From Snowella sp. (GTDB lineage: Bacteria > Cyanobacteriota > Cyanobacteriia > Cyanobacteriales > Microcystaceae): a stretch of 42,409 nt of DNA. Position numbers and translations under genes: made by a program. Shown here piece after piece: positions 1-8,671 of the stretch. The DNA lies in assembly GCA_003249095.1 (NCBI GenBank), contig QBMS01000022.1, positions 1 to 42,409 of the forward strand. The letters are read 5' to 3'. The notes beneath the pieces are model-generated. The model was not told the DNA's origin and did not search any database. It saw only the letters and a program-made list of their open reading frames with translations. How positions within the stretch are numbered: the first letter of the stretch is position 1; every line of letters starts with the position of its first letter.

Positions 1-77
1 CTCACAACTTCCCCCTCGATTTAGCATCTGGCGAACAAGCTCCTGTAGCTTTGACCGCTCCTGCGATTCACGGTTAA
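1..77 (+). CDS. psbA: Photosystem II D1 protein, 3' end only
   Basis: This is the last part of psbA, cut by the left edge. The frame reads HNFPLDLA, then SGEQAPVALTAPAIHG, then stop TAA at 75-77. That is the D1 C-terminus: processing after the Ala of DLA exposes the carboxylate that ligates the Mn cluster, and the following 16 residues form the C-terminal extension removed by CtpA. D1 is the photosystem II reaction-centre subunit in the thylakoid membrane. Only about 25 codons are visible, so the D1 isoform cannot be told. The match to the conserved tail leaves little doubt about the family. Confidence 0.93.
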   Translation, partial: HNFPLDLASGEQAPVALTAPAIHG

Positions 78-108
78 TTTCAAAAGCTGATAATCTGTTT
101 TAACCAGA

Positions 109-134
109 AGCACTCTCTTAACGGGGGTGCTTTT
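109..134 (+). terminator. Intrinsic terminator of psbA
   Basis: AGCACTC at 109-115 pairs with GGGGTGCT ending at 131 (one G.T pair), with a short loop and then a run of T. It lies 31 bases after the psbA stop codon and fits a Rho-independent terminator. The stretch from 135 to 277 holds no gene and presumably carries the promoter of the next gene. Confidence 0.75.
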
Positions 135-277
135 GGGATTAGGCAGAATTTTTCGCTTTCCCTTCAACAAATCGAACAAACCCATAAAAAATGGGAACTT
201 TTACGCTAGGATAGGTCTCGTATTAGAGGAATTATCCCCGTCAATTATTTTGGTAGTGAGTGGTGCTGAGGTAGAGT

Positions 278-1750
278 ATGACTAGTATTGAACCGTTTCC
301 CCTTAAGTCAAGAATTTCTGTGACCGCTCGACCCACTGGACAGCCCACACTGCCGACTCAAAGGGGTAGAGCGTCGGGTAGATCTTCGTTGAAATCCCCC
401 CGTTCTAAGTTGCGATCGCCGATTTTGAAAGGACTAATGTGGGGCGCGGCTTTTGGTTTTACGGCCTTAGCTTCAGGAGCGGCTGGGGTCGCCTTGGCGG
501 TTCTATCTCCCGACTTGTCTTTAGGAAAATTTGCCTTTACCCAGACAACTCAACTGCCTGACGGGAAGAAAACCATGTTATCCCAAGACAGTCGTTGGAA
601 TAGCCTTCTGCCCTACAATCTTGCTCGGCCTGTGAATATTTTGGTGATGGGGATTGATCGGGTTTTGGATGCGCCTCCAGGGAGTTTAGAAGCTTTTTCA
701 GGGCGTAGTGACACAATGCTACTGCTGCGGTTTGATCCGACGGACAATTCTATCCGTATGTTGTCTATTCCCCGCGATACGAGGGTAGAGATTCCTGATG
801 TCGGCTATACGAAAATTAATGATGCCAATGCTCGTGGTGGCCCTGCCCTGGCGGCTAAGGTGACGAGTACAACCTTGAATAATGTTTCCATCGACCGATA
901 TGTGCGGGTGACAACGGATGCTTTTCGGGAATTGGTTGATCTTGTGGGCGGGGTTGAGGTTTTTGTGCCTAAACCTATGCACTACCAAGATAAAACCCAA
1001 AATTTGGATATTAACCTGGAACAGGGTTTGCAGATTCTTGATGGGAATCAGGCAGAACAATTTGCTCGTTTTCGGAAAGATGCGATTGGCGATATTGGTC
1101 GCGTCCAACGTCAAGAAATTTTGTTAAAAGCGTTACAACATCGAGTGAATAATCCCACGATCATTCCTCGGATTCCTCAAGCGATCGGTATTCTTCAAAA
1201 GTCTATTGATACCAATCTAAGTATGGAAGAAATTCTTGCTTTGGCGAATTTTGGACGACAGTTGACCAAGGAACAGATTCAGATGGTGATGCTACCAGGT
1301 CGTTTTAGTCAACCTGAGGAGTTTGAAGGCCGCAGTTTTTGGATTTTGTCTGAACGGGGTCGCGATCGCGTAATGGATCAGTATTTTGGCGTTGAACAAG
1401 AAGCACAGTCTCAACCCTATCGTTCTCTTGAGCGGTTAAGCATTGCTATCCAAAACTCAACGGAAAATCCTGAAATGGTCGAACGGATGCGAAAATATCT
1501 TCGTCAACAAAATTTTCGTAATGTTTACACTATTGAAGATACCAATCAATTTTTAGAAACAACTGAAATCATTGCCCAACAGGGAGACCTCCGAGCGGCG
1601 CGATCGCTCCAGAAGCTATTGGGACTTGGTCAGGTAGAAGCCTCTTCTACGGGAGATTTGGGGTCGGATTTGACCATTCGTGTCGGTCTTGATGCTGAAA
1701 AATGGATAGAGAATGATAGTTTTAGTCGGCCAAATGCGACCGAACCTTAA
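278..1750 (+). CDS. LytR-CpsA-Psr (LCP) family cell-wall glycopolymer transferase
   Basis: LCP proteins transfer lipid-linked glycopolymers onto peptidoglycan or another envelope acceptor, at the outer face of the plasma membrane. The basic N-terminus (residues 1-50) is followed by one membrane segment at about 52-75. The LCP domain spans about 118-290 and shows NILVMGIDR, GRSDTMLLLRFDP, SIPRDTRVEIP and the Arg-rich RFRKDAIGDIGRVQRQ stretch, which hold the Arg and Asp residues that bind the pyrophosphate and metal. The tail at about 385-475 (LSIAIQNSTENP onward) looks like a LytR_C domain. The ATG has a GAGGTAG-like ribosome site. A methyltransferase and a glycosyltransferase follow on the same strand, consistent with surface-polysaccharide work. 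The native acceptor is unknown. Confidence 0.9.
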   Translation: MTSIEPFPLKSRISVTARPTGQPTLPTQRGRASGRSSLKSPRSKLRSPILKGLMWGAAFGFTALASGAAGVALAVLSPDLSLGKFAFTQTTQLPDGKKTMLSQDSRWNSLLPYNLARPVNILVMGIDRVLDAPPGSLEAFSGRSDTMLLLRFDPTDNSIRMLSIPRDTRVEIPDVGYTKINDANARGGPALAAKVTSTTLNNVSIDRYVRVTTDAFRELVDLVGGVEVFVPKPMHYQDKTQNLDINLEQGLQILDGNQAEQFARFRKDAIGDIGRVQRQEILLKALQHRVNNPTIIPRIPQAIGILQKSIDTNLSMEEILALANFGRQLTKEQIQMVMLPGRFSQPEEFEGRSFWILSERGRDRVMDQYFGVEQEAQSQPYRSLERLSIAIQNSTENPEMVERMRKYLRQQNFRNVYTIEDTNQFLETTEIIAQQGDLRAARSLQKLLGLGQVEASSTGDLGSDLTIRVGLDAEKWIENDSFSRPNATEP

Positions 1751-1833
1751 AAATTCCCTGAATCACTCCTTGAACAGTAACCGTGATAGGTTAAGAGATC
1801 AAGTTATTTAACCAACCGTTTAGGAAATTTATT

Positions 1834-2952
1834 ATGGCTAACAGCCTAGCCAAAACTTACGTCAGTAACGCTTTTTTAAAAATAGAAAATGCTAATTTAT
1901 ACGGTATTTTTGCCTGGAGTCAAAAAGAGGCCGATTTAATTCCTCAAAAATCTTGGTTGATTCTTTTAGAGATTTTTGTCTATGAGCATTCTTTAGAAAA
2001 GGCTTATCAATTATTTCAGCAAGTTAGAAATAATTCTCTACTCATTAAAAAAAACGAAGAATTAGAAAAATATCAACAATTTCTCACCGAGGGAATTATT
2101 CAATTGGGGGAGGGAAAAATCACCCTATTTGCAAGAGGTTTTCGCAGTTTTATTGAAAAAGATATGCTGTTTGAATTGGGGGAATTTAGTCAAAATTATT
2201 ATCAGGTTTTACCCCAACTTTTTCAAAAAATTGCCCTAGAAGATGATTTACTTTCGATAGAAACTTTTACGGATTTTATTCAAGTCGTCGAAAACTTAGA
2301 AAAAATGGGTTTTCTTTCTCCCGCGATCGCCCAGATTAATTGGGGAGATCTCAAACGGCCCATGCCCATTTGTCAGGCATTTGGTTTAACAAGAGGAACT
2401 CCTGTTGATCGTTATTATCTGAGTCAATTTATTGAAAAGGTTTATCCTCAAATTCAAGGAAATATTTTAGAGATTGGTGGTACTCCCAAAGACAAAGATT
2501 TCTATCAAGTGAATCAGGGAACATCCTATAAAATTCTTAATATAGAAGCCGGGCCAGGCGTTGATATTGTCGGTGATGTTCATGATCCTTCTATTGTGGA
2601 ACCAGAATCTTTTGATTCAATTATTATTTTTAATGTTTTAGAACATTGTTATGCCCCTTGGATTGCAGTAGAAAATATTTGGAAATGGCTCAAACCTGGC
2701 GGTAAATGTTTTGCAATGGTTCCCAGTGCCATTCGCGTTCATGCAACACCCCAGGATTATTGGCGACCCTTACCCGATGCTTTTGTCTATATTTTTCGTA
2801 ACTTTTCCCAACAACAATTATCTGTTTATGGAAATCCCATTACCGCGATCGCAGGATATCAAGGAATTGCGACGGAAGAACTAACCCAAGCAGAATTAGA
2901 TGCTTTTCATCCCGATTATCCCGTTGCCACTTGTATGGTTGCCCAAAAATAA
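1834..2952 (+). CDS. Class I SAM-dependent methyltransferase with a helical N-terminal half
   Basis: The first 190 or so residues are Leu/Glu-rich and probably helical, with no family I recognise. The C-terminal part is a type-11 class I methyltransferase: ILEIGGTP stands for the glycine-rich SAM loop, followed by ILNIEAGPGVDIVGDVHD, then DSIIIFNVLEHC and WLKPGGKCFAMVP, the usual motif IV and post-IV strands. The HATPQDYWRPLPDAF segment is typical of methyltransferases found in polysaccharide clusters. The ATG is preceded by TAGGAAA. It lies 24 bases before a family 2 glycosyltransferase on the same strand, probably one operon. The substrate, perhaps a surface sugar, is inferred from neighbours only. 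Confidence 0.8.
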   Translation: MANSLAKTYVSNAFLKIENANLYGIFAWSQKEADLIPQKSWLILLEIFVYEHSLEKAYQLFQQVRNNSLLIKKNEELEKYQQFLTEGIIQLGEGKITLFARGFRSFIEKDMLFELGEFSQNYYQVLPQLFQKIALEDDLLSIETFTDFIQVVENLEKMGFLSPAIAQINWGDLKRPMPICQAFGLTRGTPVDRYYLSQFIEKVYPQIQGNILEIGGTPKDKDFYQVNQGTSYKILNIEAGPGVDIVGDVHDPSIVEPESFDSIIIFNVLEHCYAPWIAVENIWKWLKPGGKCFAMVPSAIRVHATPQDYWRPLPDAFVYIFRNFSQQQLSVYGNPITAIAGYQGIATEELTQAELDAFHPDYPVATCMVAQK

Positions 2953-2976
2953 AGTCATATCCAATCTTAAATTTTT

Positions 2977-3648
2977 ATGAGTCCTATTACTTTTAATATC
3001 CAGCCAGAAATTAGTGTTATTTTATGTACCTACAATCGGGCTAAATATCTCAATGATTGTATTAATAGCGTTATTCATCAGACCTTTGAAAATTGGGAAC
3101 TGGTGATCGTTGACGACGGCAGTGAAGATAATAGTTTTGACGTGATTCAACCTTATATCCAAAAATTTAATAATATTCGTTATCTAAAGCATCAAAATCG
3201 AAAATTAGGACTCTCTAAAAATGCAGGTATCCAAGCTTCTTTTGGGAAATATATCACTTTTATTGATAGTGATGATACCTATAAAATTAATCACCTAGAA
3301 TCTCGTTGGCAATATATGCAGAGCCATCCAGAAATTGATCTGATTGAAGGAGGATTTTTTAGTGAGGAAGAAGTCTTGGTTGCTGATTATTTCCAAGCAG
3401 GAAAAACGATTAATTTACGGGAATGTGTCCTTGGCCCTACTTTTTTAGGAAAACGAAAAGTATTTTTTGAATTAGGCGGTTTTAATAATATTGCCTATGG
3501 AGAAGATACGGACTTTTGGGAAAGAGCGAGCAAAATATTTAAAACACAAAAAATGACTGAACCTGAAACCTATGTTTATACCAGGGCAGAAACCAGTATT
3601 ACTAAAACCTTCGTTGAAAAGCTATCTTTATCAAATGAAGTTGATTAA
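2977..3648 (+). CDS. Glycosyltransferase family 2
   Basis: A GT-A fold inverting glycosyltransferase that moves a sugar from a nucleotide donor to a growing glycan. ISVILCTYNRAKYL at the N-terminus, ELVIVDDGSEDNS with the nucleotide-binding DD, and TFIDSDD (the DxD metal motif near residue 95) are all present. The protein is 223 residues, about the length of a catalytic domain alone, with no membrane segment. GEDTDFWERAS near residue 180 supplies the ED acidic pair usual at the acceptor side. It directly follows the methyltransferase gene. The sugar donor cannot be read from sequence. Confidence 0.88.
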   Translation: MSPITFNIQPEISVILCTYNRAKYLNDCINSVIHQTFENWELVIVDDGSEDNSFDVIQPYIQKFNNIRYLKHQNRKLGLSKNAGIQASFGKYITFIDSDDTYKINHLESRWQYMQSHPEIDLIEGGFFSEEEVLVADYFQAGKTINLRECVLGPTFLGKRKVFFELGGFNNIAYGEDTDFWERASKIFKTQKMTEPETYVYTRAETSITKTFVEKLSLSNEVD

Positions 3649-3713
3649 AAAAATAGACAGAAAATTTTCCTAGATTTTATTCCGTATCTACACCTTACTA
3701 AGGATTTTTAAAA

Positions 3714-4028
3714 ATGTTTAAATCTATTTTTAAATTAGGTCTGTTGATTGTGATTGGCTCAAATATTACTGCTTTAAAATTAGCCGCTTCATCGCCTCAA
3801 GCTTGGGAACAGCACAATAAAGAAGCGATCGCCAAATGTCGTCAAACTAGTGGACTTAAGGACGCAAATCCTGTCGGTAAAATCATTTTATTTGGGGATG
3901 ATGTTGGTTACGACGGTCTGATCATAAAAGGACGTTATCCCCAACCCCACATGAAAAATAAGGCGACTCAGGTTTTATGTTTATTTAATCGCAAAACTCG
4001 CAAAGCTTATATTGGTGAAATGGAATAA
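3714..4028 (+). CDS. Small exported protein of unknown function
   Basis: A 104-residue protein with a clear N-terminal signal or anchor (FKSIFKLGLLIVIGSNITALKLA, residues 2-24). The mature part has two cysteines, one in AKCRQTSG and one in QVLCLFNRK, which could form a disulfide in the periplasm. I do not recognise a named domain; the pattern VGKIILFGDDVGYDGLIIKG looks like a small beta-rich fold. It starts 65 bases after the glycosyltransferase and converges with the next gene. There is no sign of decay. Confidence 0.6.
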   Translation: MFKSIFKLGLLIVIGSNITALKLAASSPQAWEQHNKEAIAKCRQTSGLKDANPVGKIILFGDDVGYDGLIIKGRYPQPHMKNKATQVLCLFNRKTRKAYIGEME

Positions 4029-4075
4029 TGACGATAAATTCACTATTTTAATATAACTTGAGTCGAATTCTAAAA

Positions 4076-4657
4076 TTAAAAGAAATTAGTTTGTTTATAT
4101 TTAAGAAATAATCTACAAGCAGATAGAATTCCTATTCCAATTGTAGTAATCATTTCTATATATGTAAAATAATTGAATTTTCCAGACATTTTATCTAGAA
4201 TATGTAACGGTAATAATAAAACTATTAAATAGGTGAGTTGATGTAATTTCTTCCAATCTTTCTTTAATTTTTTTACGATCCAATCATTAGAAGTAAAAGT
4301 GAGTAATCCCAAAATAAATATTAACAATAGCCCGATACGGTAATGAGCGTATTTACTGACATCAAGTAAATCGTTAATATTAATACTTACAACTATATGA
4401 TTGACGGCAAAACCAAAACTAGATACACCTATATAACGACGATGTTTTAACAACCAATTATTGAATAAATTGTTTCTAATGTTAAATAATTTCCTCAACA
4501 AAGAAGGAAACAAGGTCAAGAGATAACTCAATAAAGCTAAAAAGCCTAAAGCATTGCTTAAAAAGCGAGGAAATAGCCAGCTAAATAAAATAACGATGAT
4601 TATATAGATGGCTAAAAATATTGACATAAAAATAATCGTTTTTTTCAATTTTATCAA
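4076..4657 (-). CDS. Ferric-reductase-like transmembrane protein (haem b binding type)
   Basis: An integral membrane protein of 193 residues with five to six hydrophobic segments and no FAD/NAD domain. Two pairs of histidines sit at the spacing typical of ferric-reductase-like membrane domains: HRRYIGVSSFGFAVNH (14 residues between) and HQLTYLIVLLLPLH (12 between). These would hold two b-type haems across the membrane. The family includes MsrQ/YedZ, NADPH oxidase and ferric reductase cores, so it probably carries electrons to a periplasmic partner. The next gene upstream on the same strand, 52 bases away, encodes an exported protein that may be that partner, which is inference. Confidence 0.75.
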   Translation of the reverse strand: MIKLKKTIIFMSIFLAIYIIIVILFSWLFPRFLSNALGFLALLSYLLTLFPSLLRKLFNIRNNLFNNWLLKHRRYIGVSSFGFAVNHIVVSININDLLDVSKYAHYRIGLLLIFILGLLTFTSNDWIVKKLKKDWKKLHQLTYLIVLLLPLHILDKMSGKFNYFTYIEMITTIGIGILSACRLFLKYKQTNFF

Positions 4658-4709
4658 GCCCTGACGGTGATGATACTAGAAAAACAATTAAGATAATCTT
4701 GACAATTTT

Positions 4710-5648
4710 TCATGCCAAATATTCTAAATCTTCGTTCTTAGCGATCAATTTTGATTTTTTTATGTTCTTGTAATAGCGAAAAAATCCCATTATTCCTAAG
4801 AAAGTTAAACCCCCCAGAAAATTAGAACCTTCAGGAACAGCCTTGGCTTGGACATTAATTGAAAATGTTCCAGAGGAGAGCCAGGGAGTCCGATTATTAC
4901 TGCTATTAGTATCTAGAAGTCTGAAACTAGCAGAATAATTTTGATCGCTTGTTGAAGGAGAGGCATAAAAAATAGGCGTAAAACTAAAGTGATCGCCTTG
5001 ACCAATCAGATAAGTATCTCCAACCGCATTAAATAAATCTTGTCCTTGTTCGTTGGCAATTCCCAGACCAGGACTAACTGCAACTAATTCGATAGAAATT
5101 GAAGCATCATCACCTAATAAATCATTCCAACGACCATTACCTGCATTATAAATTGCGTGAACAAATGGCTCGGCTAAATCATCTGTAAGATGGTCTAAGG
5201 GTTTCATTTTTAGGTCGGAATACATATTGTCTTCTGTTTTTCCACTCACCATTTTATTGGTAAAAACTCCTGTACCAGGCGTAAGGGAGAGGGCGGGGGC
5301 CTTGCCTATTTCGGGCAATTGATTATTTGTGTTAGTGGGAATAATGGTGGCATTAATGGCAGGGCCAGTGTAGCTATAAATACCGATCGCGTGAAGTCCA
5401 CTGGTTGAAACGGGATCGTGTAAATGGGGAAATAAGAGTGATAAACGATTATAGTTAGGATTAGCTAATCCAGCGTAGGTTCCTGACGTTAAGGTTTGTA
5501 AATTATCCCTGCCAATCATCAAATGATGGTGACTGGAATGACCTGCTGTTTGAGCAAGAGAAATTTGAGGGACAGTTAAAATGGATAAACCCACAACAGA
5601 AAGTCCCATGAGAGGGGTAATAATCGGGCGAACAAGGCTGGTCAACAT
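4710..5648 (-). CDS. Spondin-like exported protein with a PEP-CTERM-like tail (All3515-like?)
   Basis: A 312-residue exported protein. A signal peptide covers about 1-33 (LSVVGLSILTVPQISLAQ), followed by a His cluster HSSHHH at 37-42. The body reads like a spondin domain: LSLLFPHLHDP, GLHAIGIYSYTGPA, NKMVSGKTEDNMYSDLKM and EPFVHAIYNAGNGRWNDLLG. The C-terminus is a PEP-CTERM-type sorting signal: KAVPEGSN, then a hydrophobic stretch, then RYYKNIKKSK. Gly replaces the usual Pro in PEP. In cyanobacteria the Zur-repressed All3515 group combines such features, so a zinc link is possible, but I could not find a convincing Zur box upstream. A ferric-reductase-like protein follows on the same strand. 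Confidence 0.65.
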   Translation of the reverse strand: MLTSLVRPIITPLMGLSVVGLSILTVPQISLAQTAGHSSHHHLMIGRDNLQTLTSGTYAGLANPNYNRLSLLFPHLHDPVSTSGLHAIGIYSYTGPAINATIIPTNTNNQLPEIGKAPALSLTPGTGVFTNKMVSGKTEDNMYSDLKMKPLDHLTDDLAEPFVHAIYNAGNGRWNDLLGDDASISIELVAVSPGLGIANEQGQDLFNAVGDTYLIGQGDHFSFTPIFYASPSTSDQNYSASFRLLDTNSSNNRTPWLSSGTFSINVQAKAVPEGSNFLGGLTFLGIMGFFRYYKNIKKSKLIAKNEDLEYLA

Positions 5649-5815
5649 AGATGATATGCCAAAATATTTGAGAAAAGACTATTAGAATTATTTCTTATGT
5701 ATCTTTACAAGTCAAAAGACAGGTCGTCAAAATTGTAACAATCTGATATATCAATTTTTTTCTTGTTGATGATTAATTAAAATGTGATAATTTTCATCTA
5801 TTGAAAAACTTTTTT

Positions 5816-5840
5816 ATTAAATTAAATTAAATTAAATTAG
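5816..5840. repeat. Pentanucleotide microsatellite (ATTAA)4 plus ATTAG
   Basis: Four perfect ATTAA units and one ATTAG unit run through the stop codon of the minus-strand fetA gene (stop at 5832-5834). Slippage here would change at most the last codons or the downstream untranslated region. It lies in the gap before the spondin-like gene. Confidence 0.85.
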
Positions 5841-6503
5841 TTGACCTTTTGATAGAAATAAAACTTGAGAGGAAAATTGATCAATGAGTCGCTGTTGATG
5901 GTTGACCATGATAATCGTTAAATTCTGAGTCTCACTTAATTCAATCAAGATATTAATAAGGTGATCGGATTTGTCGGCATCCAAGGCGGAAGTCGGTTCG
6001 TCTAAAAGTAAAATTTTAGGCTGCATCATTAATCCCCGTGCGATGGTCACCAGTTGACGTTGACCCAAAGAAAGTTGCAATTCGTTACGCTCTAACCATT
6101 CGTCAGGAATACCTAATTTTTGACAATATTGATCAATGCGAGACTGGATTTCACCTATTTTGATTTGTTGTAATTGGAGAGGGTAGGCTAGGGAATTTTT
6201 GACAGTCATTCCTAACAGTTTGGGTTCCTGGGGTACGAGAACTATTTGACGACGTAGGTTTAAAACAGGAATTCCAGAAAAAGCTTGACCTTCAAAAAAT
6301 ATATATCCCTGACTAGGTTCTACTAAACGATTGAGCAATCGTAATAAAGAGGTTTTTCCTGCTCCCGAAGGCCCCATAATTCCAACGCGATCGCCTTGAT
6401 TAAGGTTAAAAGAAATATTGTCTAAGATCGTTTCAAACCCATTTTCATCCGTTAGTCCGACCCCCGATAGTTTTAAGATTTCCTGGGATTTTATGCTCTC
6501 CAT
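5832..6503 (-). CDS. fetA: FetA-like ABC transporter ATPase (iron export)
   Basis: A 223-residue ABC ATPase. Walker A is GPSGAGKT near residue 43, the Q-loop is VPQEPKLLG, the signature is LSLGQRQ, Walker B is ILLLDEP and the H-loop is IMVNHQQ. The short length, the PKLLGMTVKNSLAYPLQLQ segment and the lack of any substrate domain fit the FetA/YbbL group, which pairs with the UPF0014 permease FetB to export iron and ease oxidative stress. The FetB partner is in this window but about 7.8 kb away at 14283, so the usual fetAB operon is split. The gene lies 19 bases after ccmP on the same strand. The start ATG overlaps no other gene. Confidence 0.72.
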   Translation of the reverse strand: MESIKSQEILKLSGVGLTDENGFETILDNISFNLNQGDRVGIMGPSGAGKTSLLRLLNRLVEPSQGYIFFEGQAFSGIPVLNLRRQIVLVPQEPKLLGMTVKNSLAYPLQLQQIKIGEIQSRIDQYCQKLGIPDEWLERNELQLSLGQRQLVTIARGLMMQPKILLLDEPTSALDADKSDHLINILIELSETQNLTIIMVNHQQRLIDQFSSQVLFLSKGQLI

Positions 6504-6522
6504 TTTGAATTTTAACTATCCA

Positions 6523-7164
6523 CTATTCATGTTTTAATAACTTCATCGGAGAACGTCCCTGAACATTGGCGATCGCGTTCAGAGCAGCATTAGAACCTGC
6601 CATAATATCCTGTTCTTGCCCTCCTAAATACAGACGACCAAAACTGCCGATCGCACTCACCTGTAAAATATTGATCGAAGCTGCTTTTTCCGCTTCATTA
6701 GCCGCCAGAGCTGCATAGGCCGCAGGTTGCACTTCTAACACAAATAAGGTTTGTCCCGCCAATAGCATTTGTCCCCGACGACTACGGTTAATCAACTGGG
6801 CTTGGTAGGGGTCAATATTCCGAATAATTTGGCTAGAAACCACCTGGGGCTTAATACTTTCCTGGGAACGCACTCCTAAATGATTCAAAATCGCTTGGCC
6901 CGCCGCCCGCACTTCCCCCTGATTACTGGCATGAATTTCTAACAGTCCATAGAGCCTTTCGACAAAGAGAACCCCTGGACGCACGACCGCCGCTTTTAGG
7001 GCAATATCGGTAATGCGATTAATTTCAATCCCAGGGGACACTTCAATCCAGAGGGAGGTATCGCCAGGCACGGGTAAAAATCCGACAGCCACCGTCCCAA
7101 TATAGGCCGCGTGTTGGGCTTGAAGATTATCCAGATAGACGTAACTGCGTAATTCAACACTCAT
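6523..7164 (-). CDS. ccmP: Carboxysome shell protein CcmP (tandem BMC)
   Basis: A double bacterial-microcompartment-domain protein of 213 residues, the usual CcmP length. The two BMC halves split near residue 100. Recognisable stretches are [67 protein letters not shown] and [17 protein letters not shown]. Tandem BMC proteins of this type form stacked pseudohexamers with a large gated pore in the beta-carboxysome shell, thought to admit larger metabolites such as RuBP. It is not beside the ccmKLMN cluster here, which is normal for ccmP. FetA follows 19 bases later and may be cotranscribed. Confidence 0.93.
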   Translation of the reverse strand: MSVELRSYVYLDNLQAQHAAYIGTVAVGFLPVPGDTSLWIEVSPGIEINRITDIALKAAVVRPGVLFVERLYGLLEIHASNQGEVRAAGQAILNHLGVRSQESIKPQVVSSQIIRNIDPYQAQLINRSRRGQMLLAGQTLFVLEVQPAAYAALAANEAEKAASINILQVSAIGSFGRLYLGGQEQDIMAGSNAALNAIANVQGRSPMKLLKHE

Positions 7165-7328
7165 TATAAAAATTGGATGAACGTTATTTTATTTATCATC
7201 CTTGATGTTTTTAATTATCCTTTGTTAGCACTAGAAAAGGAGATAATCGGGGTAGAAAAAGACATAATATCTTGTGTCCCTATAGTCAATGCTGGATTCA
7301 TAGAATGTCTTGTGAATCTCCCATAAAC

Positions 7329-8531
7329 CTAAGCATCAGGAGGATTAACAGGAAAATAAAATTCTACTCCCTGATCAATCAGTGCTTGATTATTCGCTAA
7401 GATTTCCCGTTTAAAATTCCAAGCTAAAACATAATAAATATCAGGTAACTTGTCTAATTCTCCTTCAATCACTAAAGGAATGTGCATTCCTGGCGAATAT
7501 AAACCCCGACGAAGTTCATTCTTTTCAACTAAATAATCTAAGTATTGGGTTCCAATACCAAAATAGTTGAGTAGGGTATTGCCTTTTACGGGCGCACCAA
7601 ATCCCCAAATGCTTTTTCCTGCGGCTTTTGCTTGGGACAAATAGGCAAGATTTTCCTTTTTCATTTGCTCGATTCGTTTAGCAAACTCTAGGTAAGTTGT
7701 AAATTCATTGCTTTTTTCAGTGACTTCTGCTTCTCGCATTGCTGTTAGGCGATCGCTGGGTTCTTTGGTACCTTGGTGAGTCACGAAACCAATAATTGAT
7801 CCCCCATGAATTGGTGATAGATAGGCATCAAACATGGACAACCCATGACGATTGAGTAAAACTTCAATGGTTTTTAGATTGTAATACAGTAGATGTTCGT
7901 GATAAATCTGATCAAAGGCAAGATTTTCAACGATTCGTTTCATATAAAGGAATTGAACGACAAAAACCCCATCTTCCCGTAGAGCGGCTTTGATTCCTTC
8001 CGTCACAGAATGCAATTCTTCTAAATGAAAGAAAACCCCTGCGGCATTGATGACATGGAACTGACGATTGAGTTTTTTAACAATTTCTAAATTAAAAAAT
8101 TCATTGAGGGTCGGAACACCTGCATCATTGGCAATTTTCGCGGTTTTAATGGAAGATTCAACCCCTAAAACGTCATAGCCCAACGCTTGAAAATGTTTTA
8201 ACTGGGTTCCATCGTTGGAGCCAATATCTAAAACCGACTTAGCGACGGTCTCTTTAAAAAACGTTTCATCAATTTCCTCAGCAACGTTTTTGAAGTGTTG
8301 ACTCAAGGATTTTGTTACCCCCGAAAGGTAGGTATGATCGCCAAACATCACCTCTTTTTTCACTGTATAATCCAATTGCACGGTGGCGCAGTCATGACAA
8401 TAAAGGACTCGTAAGGGATAGTAGGGTTCTTGTCCGACTTCTTCTGGCTTCAGAAAATGATTGCACCAGGGCTGGGAACCCAGATCAATAGCTAATTCGA
8501 GGTTAGTTGAGTCACAAACACGACACTGCAT
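7329..8531 (-). CDS. Sugar C-methyltransferase family protein (zinc-binding, three-domain)
   Basis: A 400-residue class I methyltransferase of the NovU/TylC3 C-methyltransferase type. The N-terminal zinc knuckle uses CRVC (3, 6) and CHDC (45, 48). The SAM domain has VLDIGSNDGTQLKHF near residue 101 and VINAAGVFFHLEEL. The C-terminal part has KSIWGFGAPVKGNTLLNYFG, the putative nucleotide-sugar-binding Rossmann region of Methyltransf_14. The family methylates keto-deoxysugars bound to TDP or similar nucleotides. The mid-region YHEHLLYYNL carries the conserved His-Glu-His catalytic area. It stands alone on its strand with 164 bases before ccmP. Substrate unknown; surface glycan or secondary-metabolite sugar is likely. 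Confidence 0.85.
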   Translation of the reverse strand: MQCRVCDSTNLELAIDLGSQPWCNHFLKPEEVGQEPYYPLRVLYCHDCATVQLDYTVKKEVMFGDHTYLSGVTKSLSQHFKNVAEEIDETFFKETVAKSVLDIGSNDGTQLKHFQALGYDVLGVESSIKTAKIANDAGVPTLNEFFNLEIVKKLNRQFHVINAAGVFFHLEELHSVTEGIKAALREDGVFVVQFLYMKRIVENLAFDQIYHEHLLYYNLKTIEVLLNRHGLSMFDAYLSPIHGGSIIGFVTHQGTKEPSDRLTAMREAEVTEKSNEFTTYLEFAKRIEQMKKENLAYLSQAKAAGKSIWGFGAPVKGNTLLNYFGIGTQYLDYLVEKNELRRGLYSPGMHIPLVIEGELDKLPDIYYVLAWNFKREILANNQALIDQGVEFYFPVNPPDA

Positions 8532-8671
8532 AGGATTTTTAGAAAATAAAGAGTGGGATTCGGCAACGATAAGCTTTCGTTAAGGCAATCACTCTGCTAT
8601 TTTCCCATAAAAAACGATCGCGAATCAGACCAAAAATCGAGAGACGCGATCGCCAGAATTTGTTTTGAAAT

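Noticed and set aside
5785-5799. TGATAATTTTCATCT as a Zur box for the spondin-like gene
   Set aside because: Only about four of seven positions are symmetric, far below the usual TGATAAT-N-ATTATCA.
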